From assembly GCF_014653945.1 (NCBI RefSeq), contig NZ_BNAU01000012.1:124001-188000 (forward strand): a stretch of DNA of 64,000 bases. The letters are read 5' to 3'. The notes under the pieces are model-generated. The model did no database searches and was not told where the DNA came from. It saw only the letters and a list, made by a program, of their open reading frames with translations. The first letter of the stretch is position 1, and every line of letters begins with the position of its first letter. Made by a program: the position numbers and the translations under genes. Below, piece after piece: positions 7,335 through 15,284 of the stretch. The DNA comes from Amycolatopsis deserti. Its GTDB lineage: Bacteria; Actinomycetota; Actinomycetes; Mycobacteriales; Pseudonocardiaceae.

Positions 7335-7811
7335 ATGGCCGGGAAGGGAACGCCGGCGACCGCCCTGCTCGCGAAGCAGAAAGTCGCGCACCAGCTGCAC
7401 GCCTACGACCACGATCCGAAGCACGAGTCCTACGGTCTGGAAGCGGCCGAGGCGCTCGGCCTGGAACCGGACCGCGTGTTCAAGACGCTCGTGGCCGATG
7501 TGGACGGAAAGCTGACGGTGGGCGTGGTGCCGGTCACCGGGCAGCTGGACCTGAAGGCGCTGGCCGCGGCGGTGGGCGGCAAGCGGGCGAAGATGGCCGA
7601 GGCGGCGGCCGCCCAGCGCGCGACCGGTTACGTCCTGGGTGGGATTTCCCCGCTGGGCCAGCGCTCGCGGCTGCCGGTGGTGATCGACTCCTCGGCGGAG
7701 AAGTTCGAGACGATCTACTGCTCGGCGGGGCGGCGCGGACTGGAAGTGGAGCTCGCGCCGGCCGACCTGGTGCGCCTGACCTCGGCGACGGTGGCCCCGA
7801 TCCGCGCCTGA
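7335..7811 (+). CDS. ybaK: Cys-tRNA(Pro) deacylase, YbaK/EbsC type
   Basis: A 158-residue single-domain editing protein that hydrolyses Cys mischarged onto tRNA(Pro), and possibly other mischarged tRNAs. The family features are visible in order: '[23 protein letters not shown]', then '[20 protein letters not shown]', '[28 protein letters not shown]', and '[26 protein letters not shown]'. The Lys in 'GGKRAKM' and the Gly-Gly-Ile-Ser-Pro loop are the conserved active-site elements. The ATG was chosen because family homology begins there. It is divergent from sigR. Confidence 0.93.
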   Translation: MAGKGTPATALLAKQKVAHQLHAYDHDPKHESYGLEAAEALGLEPDRVFKTLVADVDGKLTVGVVPVTGQLDLKALAAAVGGKRAKMAEAAAAQRATGYVLGGISPLGQRSRLPVVIDSSAEKFETIYCSAGRRGLEVELAPADLVRLTSATVAPIRA

Positions 7812-7846
7812 CCCGCCCGCTGTGGCGGCGGCTTGCCCATCCGCCC

Positions 7847-7877
<31 letters not shown>

Positions 7878-7923
7878 CGGCCACAATGCCCCACCGACTA
7901 CCCGCGCGATCCGCACTGGCCGC

Positions 7924-8532
7924 TCAGGTCAGCGGCCGCAGCACCTTCGCCAGCCACTCGTGCACCGTGCGGTACACCGACTCGAGGTCGGCGTCCAAGG
8001 AATGCGTCCCGCGCACCACGACCACCTCGTGGTGCGGCCCCGGCTTCGGGCAGCCGAACGCGTCGGTCTCGCCCTGGACGACCAGCGTCGGCACCTCCAC
8101 GGCGTCCAGCTCGGCCTGCCTGCTCTTCTCCGGCTTGCCCGGCGGATGCTCCGGGAACGCCAGGCACAGCACCGCCACCGCCTGCCCGGCCGCGGCCGTC
8201 CGGCACGCCACCCGCGCTCCCGACGAGCGGCCCCCGAACACCATCGGCAGGTTGTCGAACTGGTCGCACAAGTCCTCGGCCACCGCGAGCCACGCCGCGT
8301 CCAGCTGCTTCGCCGGCGCAGGCGCCCGGCGGCCGGCCACCCGGTAGGGCTGCTCGACCAGCGCGACGTGCACCCCGGCCGCCTGCCCCGCGCGCGTGGC
8401 CGCCACCAGGTCCTTCGCCTCGATCCCGCCCCCGGCGCCGTGGCCGAGCATCAGCACCGCCTCCCCGTCCGGCGCGCAGTGCAGCTCCGCCCTGGCCGGG
8501 CCGTGCGGTGTCGGGATCTCGATCCTGGTCAT
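7924..8532 (-). CDS. Alpha/beta hydrolase family protein (KANL3/Tex30-like)
   Basis: A 202-residue small alpha/beta hydrolase of the dienelactone-hydrolase-like, KANL3/Tex30 group. The nucleophile elbow is 'GGRSSGARVA' (Ser around residue 115). A probable acid is in 'VQGETDAFG' and the His is in 'RGTHSLD'. The oxyanion region is 'LMLGHGAGGG' near residue 30. The natural substrate is unknown. Its ATG overlaps the stop codon of the upstream SRAP gene (ATGA at 8529-8532), so the two are an operon with coupled translation. Confidence 0.83.
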   Translation of the reverse strand: MTRIEIPTPHGPARAELHCAPDGEAVLMLGHGAGGGIEAKDLVAATRAGQAAGVHVALVEQPYRVAGRRAPAPAKQLDAAWLAVAEDLCDQFDNLPMVFGGRSSGARVACRTAAAGQAVAVLCLAFPEHPPGKPEKSRQAELDAVEVPTLVVQGETDAFGCPKPGPHHEVVVVRGTHSLDADLESVYRTVHEWLAKVLRPLT

Positions 8533-9299
8533 GGCTTCGGCAGGTCGAACAGGGCTTCGGTGGCGTCCAGGTCGGTCGCCGGGTCGACCCGCTCGATGAG
8601 CTCGGGGCCGTTGTTGCGCACGTTGTTGACGCGGTCGGACACCGGCCGCAGCTCGATGGTCTCCATCAGGTCCATCGGCGGGGCCAGCAGCTCCTCGACC
8701 TCGGTGCGGTCCGGGTCGAGCCAGTCCGCCCAGTTCCGCTCGTGGATCACCAGCGGCATCCGGTCGTGCACCTCGGTCAGCCGGCCCGCCGCGTCGGTCG
8801 TGATGATCGAGAACGTGATCAGCTGCGGGGCATCGGGATCCTTCGGGTCGCGCCAGGTGTCCCAGATCCCGGCGAAGGACAGCGAGTGGCCGTCCGGCCG
8901 GGTCATGAAGAACGGTTCCTTCTGCTTGCCCGTGCGCCGCCACTCGTACCAGCCGTCGGCCGGGACCAGGCAACGCCGCCGCGCGAGCGACTTCTTGAAG
9001 GCCGGCTTCTCGGCGGCCGTCTCGGCGCGGGTGTTGATCATCCGGTTGCCGACGGAGACGTCCTTGGCCCAGAACGGCACCAGCCCCCACCGCATGACGC
9101 GCAGGCTGCGCACGGCGGGCTCGTCCTCCAGGACCTGGCCCTCGGCGTCGCGCGGGTGCCGCTGCACCACGGTGACCACGTTCTTGGTCGGCGCGACGTT
9201 GTAGTCGGCCTCGCGGGCCTTGCCGTCGGTCTCGTCCACGGCGTCGAATTCCTGGGCCAGGTCGGCCGGGTTCTTCTTCGCCGCGTAGCGGCCGCACAT
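8529..9299 (-). CDS. SRAP-domain protein (HMCES/YedK family)
   Basis: A 256-residue SOS-response-associated peptidase family protein, orthologue of M. tuberculosis Rv3226c. YedK/HMCES proteins covalently shield abasic sites in single-stranded DNA through the amino-terminal cysteine. That residue is here (MCGRYAAKK, Cys2). Other conserved elements are 'YNVAPTKNV', 'RMINTRAETAAEKPAF' (catalytic Glu), 'CLVPADGWYEW' and 'EVHDRMPLVI' (catalytic His). The ATG at 9299 is fixed by the need for Cys at position 2. It is followed by the coupled hydrolase gene. Confidence 0.95.
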   Translation of the reverse strand: MCGRYAAKKNPADLAQEFDAVDETDGKAREADYNVAPTKNVVTVVQRHPRDAEGQVLEDEPAVRSLRVMRWGLVPFWAKDVSVGNRMINTRAETAAEKPAFKKSLARRRCLVPADGWYEWRRTGKQKEPFFMTRPDGHSLSFAGIWDTWRDPKDPDAPQLITFSIITTDAAGRLTEVHDRMPLVIHERNWADWLDPDRTEVEELLAPPMDLMETIELRPVSDRVNNVRNNGPELIERVDPATDLDATEALFDLPKP

Positions 9300-9408
9300 G
9301 TCGCCCAACTCCTTCGAACCGGCTGCTGAAAACCCATCGTGACACGGGTGGCGCGCCACTGGCGAGCGGGATGGGGGATCATCTGTGCTCGGAAGGAGGG
9401 CACGGGGC

Positions 9409-10398
9409 TTGGCACGCAGGGACTGGCGCGATCTGGACGAAAGCGACGTCCGCGTGCGCCCGGGAAAGGGTTCGCGCCCGCGCAGCAAACGCCGCCCGAC
9501 CCACGCCGACGCCACCCAGGCGATGGTGATCGCGGTGGACCGCGGCCGGTGGACGTGCGCGATCGACAGCGACCCCGGCCGCCTCGTCACCGCCATGCGC
9601 GCCCGCGAGCTGGGCCGGACCCCGGTCGTCGTGGGTGACCAGGTCGGCCTGGTCGGCGACACCAGCGGCGAGCCGGGCACGCTGGCCCGCATCGTCCGGG
9701 TCGACGAGCGCACCAGCCTGCTGCGCCGCACCGCCGACGACACCGACCCGTTCGAACGCGTCGTCGTCGCCAACGCCGAGCAGCTGCTCATCGTCACCGC
9801 GCTGGCCGATCCACCGCCGCGGCCCGGGTTCATCGACCGCTGCCTGGTGGCCTCCTACGCCGGGGGCCTCCAACCGGTGCTGTGCCTGACCAAGGCCGAC
9901 CTGGCGAGCCCGGACGAGCTGCTGTCGCGCTACGCCGAGCTGGACGTGCCCTCGGTGGTGACCCGCTTCGACGAGGATTCGCTGCCGCTGGCCGACACCG
10001 TGCGCGGCCGGGTGTCCGCGCTCGTCGGCCACTCCGGGGTCGGCAAGTCGACGCTGGTGAACCGTCTGGTGCCGGACGCCGAGCTGGCCACCGGCGAGGT
10101 CAGCGCGATCGGCAAGGGACGGCACACCTCGGTGGCGGCGGTCGCGCTGCCGTTGCCCGACGGCGGCTGGGTGATCGACACGCCGGGCGTGCGGTCGTTC
10201 GGCCTGGCCCACGTCACCGCGAACGACATCGTGGCCTCGTTCGACGAGTTCGCCGAGGCGGCCGAGGAGTGCCCGCCGGGCTGCGGGCACCTCGGCCCGC
10301 CGGAGGACCCGGACTGCATGCTCGACGAGGTCGCCGACAAGCGCCGCCTGCCATCGCTACGCCGCCTGCTGGCCTCGCGGGCCGGCATGGAGGTTTGA
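9409..10398 (+). CDS. rsgA: Ribosome small-subunit-dependent GTPase A
   Basis: A circularly permuted GTPase that helps mature the 30S subunit and checks its decoding centre. Domain order: basic N-terminus and OB fold (to about residue 90), then the permuted G domain with 'CLTKADLA' (G4), 'GHSGVGKST' (G1) and 'DTPGVRSFG' (G3). A C-terminal zinc finger follows ('CPPGCGHLGPPEDPDC'). I chose the TTG at 9409, since GGAAGGAGGG lies 8 bp upstream and the product begins with the conserved 'RRDWRDLDESDVRVRPG'. A GTG at 9385 is possible but lies upstream of that Shine-Dalgarno sequence. In M. tuberculosis aroA lies between the SRAP gene and rsgA; here it is absent. Confidence 0.93.
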   Translation: MARRDWRDLDESDVRVRPGKGSRPRSKRRPTHADATQAMVIAVDRGRWTCAIDSDPGRLVTAMRARELGRTPVVVGDQVGLVGDTSGEPGTLARIVRVDERTSLLRRTADDTDPFERVVVANAEQLLIVTALADPPPRPGFIDRCLVASYAGGLQPVLCLTKADLASPDELLSRYAELDVPSVVTRFDEDSLPLADTVRGRVSALVGHSGVGKSTLVNRLVPDAELATGEVSAIGKGRHTSVAAVALPLPDGGWVIDTPGVRSFGLAHVTANDIVASFDEFAEAAEECPPGCGHLGPPEDPDCMLDEVADKRRLPSLRRLLASRAGMEV

Positions 10399-10469
10399 TC
10401 TTCGCCCGTTCTGCGCACTCCGGTCGGTGACAACCCACTTGGGGGACATTCGACTGAGGGATTCTTGTC

Positions 10470-11297
10470 ATGCGCAAAATCGCTCTACTCGCGGGTGCGC
10501 TGGCGCTGGTCGCCGGCACCACCGCCTGCGGTTCCACCACCGATTCCGGGCAGGCGAGCGAGCCGCCCAAGCTGTTCGGCAACGCCCAGGAACTGGTGCT
10601 GGCCTCCTCCGGCAAGGCCGACCAGGCGCAGACGGCGAAGTTCACGCTCACCGGATCGGTGGCCGGTCAAACTCTGGACGCCGGCGGGGAAGGCCGGTTC
10701 ACCGGGCCCTCGCCCGCGATGACCATGACGATGAACGTCGCCGGGCAGAGCCAGGAAATGCGGGTCGTGGACAAGGTCCTCTACCTGAAGCTGCCGCCGG
10801 AGCAGGCGGCGCAGGCGGTCGAGGGCGGCAAGCCGTGGGCGAAGGTCCCGGAGGACAGCGAGGCGGGCAAGGCGATCGGCGCGAGCATGGACCAGGCCGC
10901 CCAGGGTGATCCGACGCAGGTCCTGGAGCAGATCCAGCAGGCCGGCACGATCACCCGCAGCGAGCAGACCACGCTCGACGGGCAGCAGGTCAGCCACTAC
11001 TGGGTGAACATCGACGTCGCGAAGGCCACCGACACGCTGAACACCGGTGAGCTGCCGCCGGAGGTGCTGGACAAGCTGAAGAACTCCGGCACCGTCATCC
11101 CGATGGAGGTCTGGCTCGACGCCGACCAGCTGCCGGTGCAGGTGACGCAGGACTTGACGCCGCTGATGCGGGCGGCGGGCGCGCCGGCCGAGGCGCAGAA
11201 CGCCACGATGACGATGAAGTACCGCGACTGGGGCGCGCCGGTGGACGTCGCGGCCCCGCCCGCGGACCAGGTCGGCGATCTGAAGACAATCGGCTGA
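10470..11297 (+). CDS. Secreted lipoprotein, LppX/LprG-like, paralogue 1 of 3
   Basis: A 275-residue predicted lipoprotein with a signal peptide ending in the lipobox 'GTTAC' (Cys20), so it should be anchored on the outer face of the membrane. The mature part has the layout of LppX/LprA/F/G-like proteins: 'LVLASSGKADQAQTAKFTLTG', then 'MTMNVAGQSQEMRVVDKVLYLK', 'PMEVWLDADQLPVQV' and 'MKYRDWGAP'. Relatives in mycobacteria carry lipids across the periplasm, but that role is only inferred here. The next two genes are paralogues in the same orientation. A 68-bp stretch at 10940-11007 is identical to 11843-11910 in paralogue 2. Confidence 0.8.
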   Translation: MRKIALLAGALALVAGTTACGSTTDSGQASEPPKLFGNAQELVLASSGKADQAQTAKFTLTGSVAGQTLDAGGEGRFTGPSPAMTMTMNVAGQSQEMRVVDKVLYLKLPPEQAAQAVEGGKPWAKVPEDSEAGKAIGASMDQAAQGDPTQVLEQIQQAGTITRSEQTTLDGQQVSHYWVNIDVAKATDTLNTGELPPEVLDKLKNSGTVIPMEVWLDADQLPVQVTQDLTPLMRAAGAPAEAQNATMTMKYRDWGAPVDVAAPPADQVGDLKTIG

Positions 11298-11302
11298 AAG
11301 GC

Positions 11303-11347
11303 GTAACGCGGGAGTCCTCTTCGGACATATTCGGGGTAGTCACCCGA
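11303..11347 (+). promoter_or_regulatory. Conserved block upstream of lipoprotein paralogue 2
   Basis: GTAACGCGGGAGTCC, then GACATAT, then GGTAGT and CACCCG occur here. They recur at nearly the same spacing upstream of paralogue 3 (12251-12295). Conservation outside the genes suggests a duplicated promoter or operator. No factor is assigned. Confidence 0.55.
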
Positions 11348-11378
11348 GGGTGGGTGAACCGATCAAGGGGATTCTCGC

Positions 11379-12200
11379 ATGAAGAAAACCGCTCTGGTGT
11401 CCGGCATCCTGGCGCTGGTGCTCGGGCTGACCGCGTGTGGCGGGCAGTCCGGCTCCGGCGGCGGGAACGCCGGCCCGGCGCTGTTCGGGGACGCGCAGGA
11501 GCTGGTCCGGGCGGCGTCGGCGAAGACCGGTCAGGCGCAGTCGGCGAAGTTCAGCATCTCCGGCTCGGTCGCCGGGCAGCAGATGACCGGCTCCGGTGAG
11601 GGCCGCTTCAACGGCGCGGACAGCGCTATCGCCATGACGATGAACGTCGCCGGGCAGAGCCAGGAGATGCGCATCGTCGACAAGGTGATGTACATCAAGC
11701 TGCCGGCGGAGGCGCAGTCCGCGACCGGCGGCAAGCCGTGGGCCACGTTCCCGGAGGGCAGCGAGGCCGCGAAGGCGCTCGGCGCGAGCCTCGAGCAGGC
11801 CGAGTCGAACGACCCGACGAAGACGCTGGAGCAGATCCAGAAGGCCGGCACGATCACCCGCAGCGAGCAGACCACGCTCGACGGGCAGCAGGTCAGCCAC
11901 TACTGGGTGACGATCGACGTCACGAAGGCCTCCGACGAGCTGGCCGCGTCCGGCCTGCCCGCGGAGACGCTGGAGCAGCTGAAGTCGATGAACGTCACCT
12001 ACCCGATGGAGCTGTGGCTCAACAGCGACCAGCTGCCGGTGCAGATCACGCAGGACCTCGGCCCCGTGATGAAGGCCGTCGGCGCGCCGGCGGAGGCGCA
12101 GCAGGCGTCGATCACGATGAAGTACAGCGACTGGGGCGCCCCGGTCACCGTCACCGCCCCGCCCGCCGACCAGGTCGGCGAGTTCAAGATCGGCGGCTGA
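11379..12200 (+). CDS. Secreted lipoprotein, LppX/LprG-like, paralogue 2 of 3
   Basis: A 273-residue lipoprotein with a clear signal peptide and lipobox 'LTAC' (Cys20). It is very similar to paralogue 1 throughout: 'GDAQELVRAASAKTGQAQSAKFSISG', 'MTMNVAGQSQEMRIVDKVMYIK', 'PMELWLNSDQLPVQITQDL' and 'MKYSDWGAP'. The Shine-Dalgarno is AAGGGG, 10 bp before the ATG. The gene is followed by an intrinsic terminator with a T-run, so paralogue 3 must have its own promoter. The near-identity with paralogue 1 over an 88-bp segment suggests recent gene conversion or a recent duplication. Confidence 0.8.
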   Translation: MKKTALVSGILALVLGLTACGGQSGSGGGNAGPALFGDAQELVRAASAKTGQAQSAKFSISGSVAGQQMTGSGEGRFNGADSAIAMTMNVAGQSQEMRIVDKVMYIKLPAEAQSATGGKPWATFPEGSEAAKALGASLEQAESNDPTKTLEQIQKAGTITRSEQTTLDGQQVSHYWVTIDVTKASDELAASGLPAETLEQLKSMNVTYPMELWLNSDQLPVQITQDLGPVMKAVGAPAEAQQASITMKYSDWGAPVTVTAPPADQVGEFKIGG

Positions 12201-12212
12201 CGCAGGGTGTTG

Positions 12213-12248
12213 CGGCGCGGTCTCGGTTCGCCGGGGCCGCGCCGTTTT
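12213..12248 (+). terminator. Intrinsic terminator after lipoprotein paralogue 2
   Basis: Stem CGGCGCGG / CCGCGCCG with a 16-nt loop, followed directly by TTTT. Confidence 0.65.
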
Positions 12249-12250
12249 CC

Positions 12251-12295
12251 GTAACGCGGGTGTCCCTTCGCGACATATGACCGGTAGTTCACCCG
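12251..12295 (+). promoter_or_regulatory. Conserved block upstream of lipoprotein paralogue 3
   Basis: GTAACGCGGGTGTCCC, CGACATATG, CGGTAGTTCACCCG: same order and nearly the same spacing as the block at 11303-11347. Each block ends about 30 bp before its start codon. Confidence 0.55.
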
Positions 12296-12325
12296 GCAGA
12301 GGTGATCCGACCGGGGGGAACCCGC

Positions 12326-13069
12326 GTGAAGAAGTCAGCTCTGGTCATCGCACTCGCGCTGCTGGTCAGCGCCTGCGGCGCGAAGCCCGCGGCCGGGCCG
12401 CCCCTCTTCGGCGACGCGCAGACGCTGGTGCGCGCCGCGACCGAGCAGACGGGCAAGGCCCAGACGGTGCGGTTCTCCGTCGCGATGACCGTGGCGGACC
12501 GCGAGACCACCGCCACCGGCGAGATGCGCTTCACCGAGCCCGGGTGGGCCATGAAGGTCACGCACACGGCCGACGGCGTCATGTCCGAGATGCGCGTCGT
12601 GGACGGCGTGCAGTACGTGTCGATCTCGGAAAGGGCACGCGGGCTCACCGGGGGCAAGCCATGGGGCCGCTACCCGGCGGACAGCGCGAAGGGCAAGGAA
12701 CTCGGTGCCATGACGCGCGAGTCCGGCCAGAGCGATCCCGCGCAGGTGCTCGACGACGTCCGCGAGGGCGGCACCATCGACCGCAGCGAGCAGACCACGC
12801 TCGACGGGCGGCCGGTGAGCCACTACTGGATCACGATCGACCTGGCGAAGACCTCCGGGCTGGCGGAGATGGCCGGCCGGACGGCGCCGATGGAGTTGTG
12901 GCTCGACGCCGGCCAGCTGCCCGCCCAGATGCTGTTCGACTTCAGCGGGCTCGCGTCCGCGGGCGAGCCCGAGGTGGGCCCGATGACCATGCGTTACACC
13001 GGCTGGGGCGAGCCGGTCGACATCACCGCCCCGCCCGCCGACCAGGTCGCCGAGCTGCCTGCCGGCTAA
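12326..13069 (+). CDS. Secreted lipoprotein, LppX/LprG-like, paralogue 3 of 3
   Basis: A 247-residue lipoprotein. The GTG at 12326 was chosen because GGGGGGAA lies upstream and it gives a clean signal peptide ('VKKSALVIALALLVSAC') with lipobox 'VSAC'. It is the most diverged of the three: shorter, and with 'TIDRSEQTTLDGRPVSHYWI' where the others have 'TITRSEQTTLDGQQVSHYWV'. It retains the family ends 'MRYTGWGEPVDITAPPADQV'. Its TAA overlaps the stop codon of the convergent P5C dehydrogenase gene by 2 bp. Confidence 0.78.
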   Translation: MKKSALVIALALLVSACGAKPAAGPPLFGDAQTLVRAATEQTGKAQTVRFSVAMTVADRETTATGEMRFTEPGWAMKVTHTADGVMSEMRVVDGVQYVSISERARGLTGGKPWGRYPADSAKGKELGAMTRESGQSDPAQVLDDVREGGTIDRSEQTTLDGRPVSHYWITIDLAKTSGLAEMAGRTAPMELWLDAGQLPAQMLFDFSGLASAGEPEVGPMTMRYTGWGEPVDITAPPADQVAELPAG

Positions 13070-14694
13070 CCCATGTGCGGGTAGCCGATCGCCGTGGGGG
13101 CGTCGAACGTTTCCTTGATCGACCGCGGGCTCGTCCAGCGCAGCAGGTTGAACATCGACCCCGCCTTGTCGTTCGTGCCCGAGCCGCGCGAGCCGCCGAA
13201 GGGCTGCTGGCTCACGATCGACCCGGTCGGCTTGTCGTTGACGTAGAAGTTGCCCGCCGCGAACCGCAGCGTCTGGTGCGCCTGCTGCACCGCGGCCCGG
13301 TCGTCGGCGAACACCGCGCCGGTCAGGGCGTACGGCGAGGTCCGGTCGACCAGCTCGAGGATCTCGCCGTACGAGGCGTCGTCGTAGACGTGCACCGCCA
13401 GGATCGGCCCGAAGTACTCCGTCGCGAACGCGGTGTGCGCCGGATCGGCGGACACCAGCACGGTCGGCTCGACGAAGTACCCGATCGAGTCATCGCAGTG
13501 GCCGCCGACCAGCACGTCGAGGTCGTTGTCCCCGTCCACGCTGTCCAGCAGCTTCCGGTGCTTCGCGAACGCCCGCGCGTCGATCACCGCCCCGCCGAAC
13601 ACCGACAGGTCCGCGACGTCGCCGTACTTCACCGTCCGCGTCAGATCGGCCAGCTCGTCGCGCAGCCCGCTCTCCCACAGCGACCGCGGGAGATAGGCGC
13701 GCGAGGCGGCCGAGCACTTCTGCCCCTGGTACTCGAACGCGCCCCGCACGAGCCCGGCCAGCAGCTTCTCCCGGTTGGCCGAGGCGTGTGCGACGACGAA
13801 GTCCTTGCCGCCGGTCTCGCCGACGATCCGCGGGTAGCTCGCATACCGGTCGAGGTTCTCCGCGATCCGCCGCCACAGGAACTTGAACGTCGCCGTCGAA
13901 CCGGTGAAGTGCAGGCCCGCGAACCCGGGATCGGCCAGCGCCACCTCGCTGACCGCGTGCCCGTCGCCGGTGACCAGGTTGATCACACCCGGCGGCAGGC
14001 CGGCCTCCTCGAACACCTGCATCGTGTAGTGCGCGGCCAGCTGCTGGGTCGGCGTCGGCTTCCACACCACCGTGTTGCCCATCAGCGCGGGCGCGCTGGG
14101 CAGGTTCCCGGCGATCGCGGTGAAGTTGAACGGGGTGATCGCGACGACGAACCCGTCCAGCGGCCGGTAGTCCATCCGGTTCCAGGCGCCGGGCACCGAG
14201 TTGGGCTGCTCGGCGAGGATCCGCCGCGCGTAGTGCACGTTGAACCGCAGGAAGTCGATCAGCTCGCAGGCGGCGTCGATCTCGGCCTGCTGCACCGACT
14301 TCGACTGGCCGAGGATGGTCGCGGCGTTGAGGGTGTCGCGGTGGCGGCCCGCCATCAGGTCCGCGGCGCGCAGGAACACCGCGGCGCGCTCGTCGAACGG
14401 CATCTCCCGCCAGGCCGGGGCGGCGGCCTTCGCGGCGGCCACCGCGTCCGCGACGTCCTCGGGGGTGGCCTGCGCCGACGTGCCCAGCACGTGCGCGTGG
14501 TCGTGCGGCTGGACGACGTCGAAGGTGTCCCCGCCGGCCATCCGCCGCCTGCCGCCGATCGTCTGCGGCAGCTCGTGCTTGTCACCCTCCAGCTCGGCGA
14601 TCCGGCGTTGCAGGGATTCCCGCTCGGGGCTGCCCGGCGCGTAGGTCCGGACGGGCTCGTTGACCGGATCGGGCACGTTCGTGATGGCGTCCAT
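13066..14694 (-). CDS. pruA: L-glutamate gamma-semialdehyde (P5C) dehydrogenase
   Basis: A 542-residue NAD-dependent aldehyde dehydrogenase, the usual length for stand-alone P5C dehydrogenases. It oxidises glutamate semialdehyde to glutamate, the second step of proline breakdown. Motifs in order: 'PFNFTAIAGNLPSAPALMGN', 'VVWKPTPTQ', 'HFTGSTATF', 'VGETGGKDFV' (catalytic Glu), 'EYQGQKCSAASRAY' (catalytic Cys) and 'QPFGGSRGSGTNDKAG'. AGGAGG lies just upstream of the ATG. No proline dehydrogenase gene is next to it, so proline oxidation must be encoded elsewhere. Confidence 0.95.
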   Translation of the reverse strand: MDAITNVPDPVNEPVRTYAPGSPERESLQRRIAELEGDKHELPQTIGGRRRMAGGDTFDVVQPHDHAHVLGTSAQATPEDVADAVAAAKAAAPAWREMPFDERAAVFLRAADLMAGRHRDTLNAATILGQSKSVQQAEIDAACELIDFLRFNVHYARRILAEQPNSVPGAWNRMDYRPLDGFVVAITPFNFTAIAGNLPSAPALMGNTVVWKPTPTQQLAAHYTMQVFEEAGLPPGVINLVTGDGHAVSEVALADPGFAGLHFTGSTATFKFLWRRIAENLDRYASYPRIVGETGGKDFVVAHASANREKLLAGLVRGAFEYQGQKCSAASRAYLPRSLWESGLRDELADLTRTVKYGDVADLSVFGGAVIDARAFAKHRKLLDSVDGDNDLDVLVGGHCDDSIGYFVEPTVLVSADPAHTAFATEYFGPILAVHVYDDASYGEILELVDRTSPYALTGAVFADDRAAVQQAHQTLRFAAGNFYVNDKPTGSIVSQQPFGGSRGSGTNDKAGSMFNLLRWTSPRSIKETFDAPTAIGYPHMG

Positions 14695-14783
14695 GCCTAC
14701 CTCCTGAAATCGGCTCTGCGGCGCTCGCGCCACCGTTGAGGGTGGTGGTGGGCGACGGGCGGGCTTGTGGCCTGCCCCCAACG

Positions 14784-15284
14784 CTAGAGCAGGTCGAGGA
14801 GGAACGGCAGCTCCTGAGGCGCGTACCAGGCCAGTTCGTGGTCCTCGGCCTCGCCCAGGACGAACTCCGCGTCCGGGTCGCCGAGGTCCGCGGCGTCGAT
14901 GACCCGGGCGGCCGCGCGCACCGCCTCCTCGGCCTCTTCGGCGTCGACGTGCACGGCGGCCACGTCCTCGTAGCTGATCGGCCCGGACAGCTTCACCACC
15001 GGCGCGTCCAGGTCCGGGCGCGGGGTCGCGTTGTCGACGTCGACCGAGATCACCACGCGGCGCGGCAGCTCCTTGGCGTCGTCCTCCGCGGCGCCGATCA
15101 GCCGCAGCGACGCGCGGGCCGCGTCCAGCAGGGCGACGTACTCCAGCTCCTCGGTGTCCCCGCTGAGGTAGGACTCGCGCAGCGCCGGGGTGAGGGCGAA
15201 CCCCGTCCCGCCGGGCGGCTGCAGCCTGCCGTCCGCCACCAGCCTGCGCAGCATTCCGATCGTGCCCGGAAGGTAGACCCTCAC
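14784..15284 (-). CDS. Conserved actinobacterial protein, DUF6912-like
   Basis: A 166-residue soluble, acidic protein starting 'MRVYLPGTIGMLRRL' and ending '...ELAWYAPQELPFLLDLL'. This pattern matches a conserved actinobacterial family that I believe is DUF6912, often found near secA. No catalytic motif or membrane segment is visible and its function is unknown. The GTG start overlaps the stop codon of the upstream acyltransferase gene (GTGA at 15281-15284), so the two are cotranslated. Confidence 0.72.
   Translation of the reverse strand: MRVYLPGTIGMLRRLVADGRLQPPGGTGFALTPALRESYLSGDTEELEYVALLDAARASLRLIGAAEDDAKELPRRVVISVDVDNATPRPDLDAPVVKLSGPISYEDVAAVHVDAEEAEEAVRAAARVIDAADLGDPDAEFVLGEAEDHELAWYAPQELPFLLDLL

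Noticed and set aside
12277-14739. An 820-codon plus-strand frame across lipoprotein 3 and pruA
   Set aside because: It is out of frame with the lipoprotein and antisense to the clear P5C dehydrogenase.
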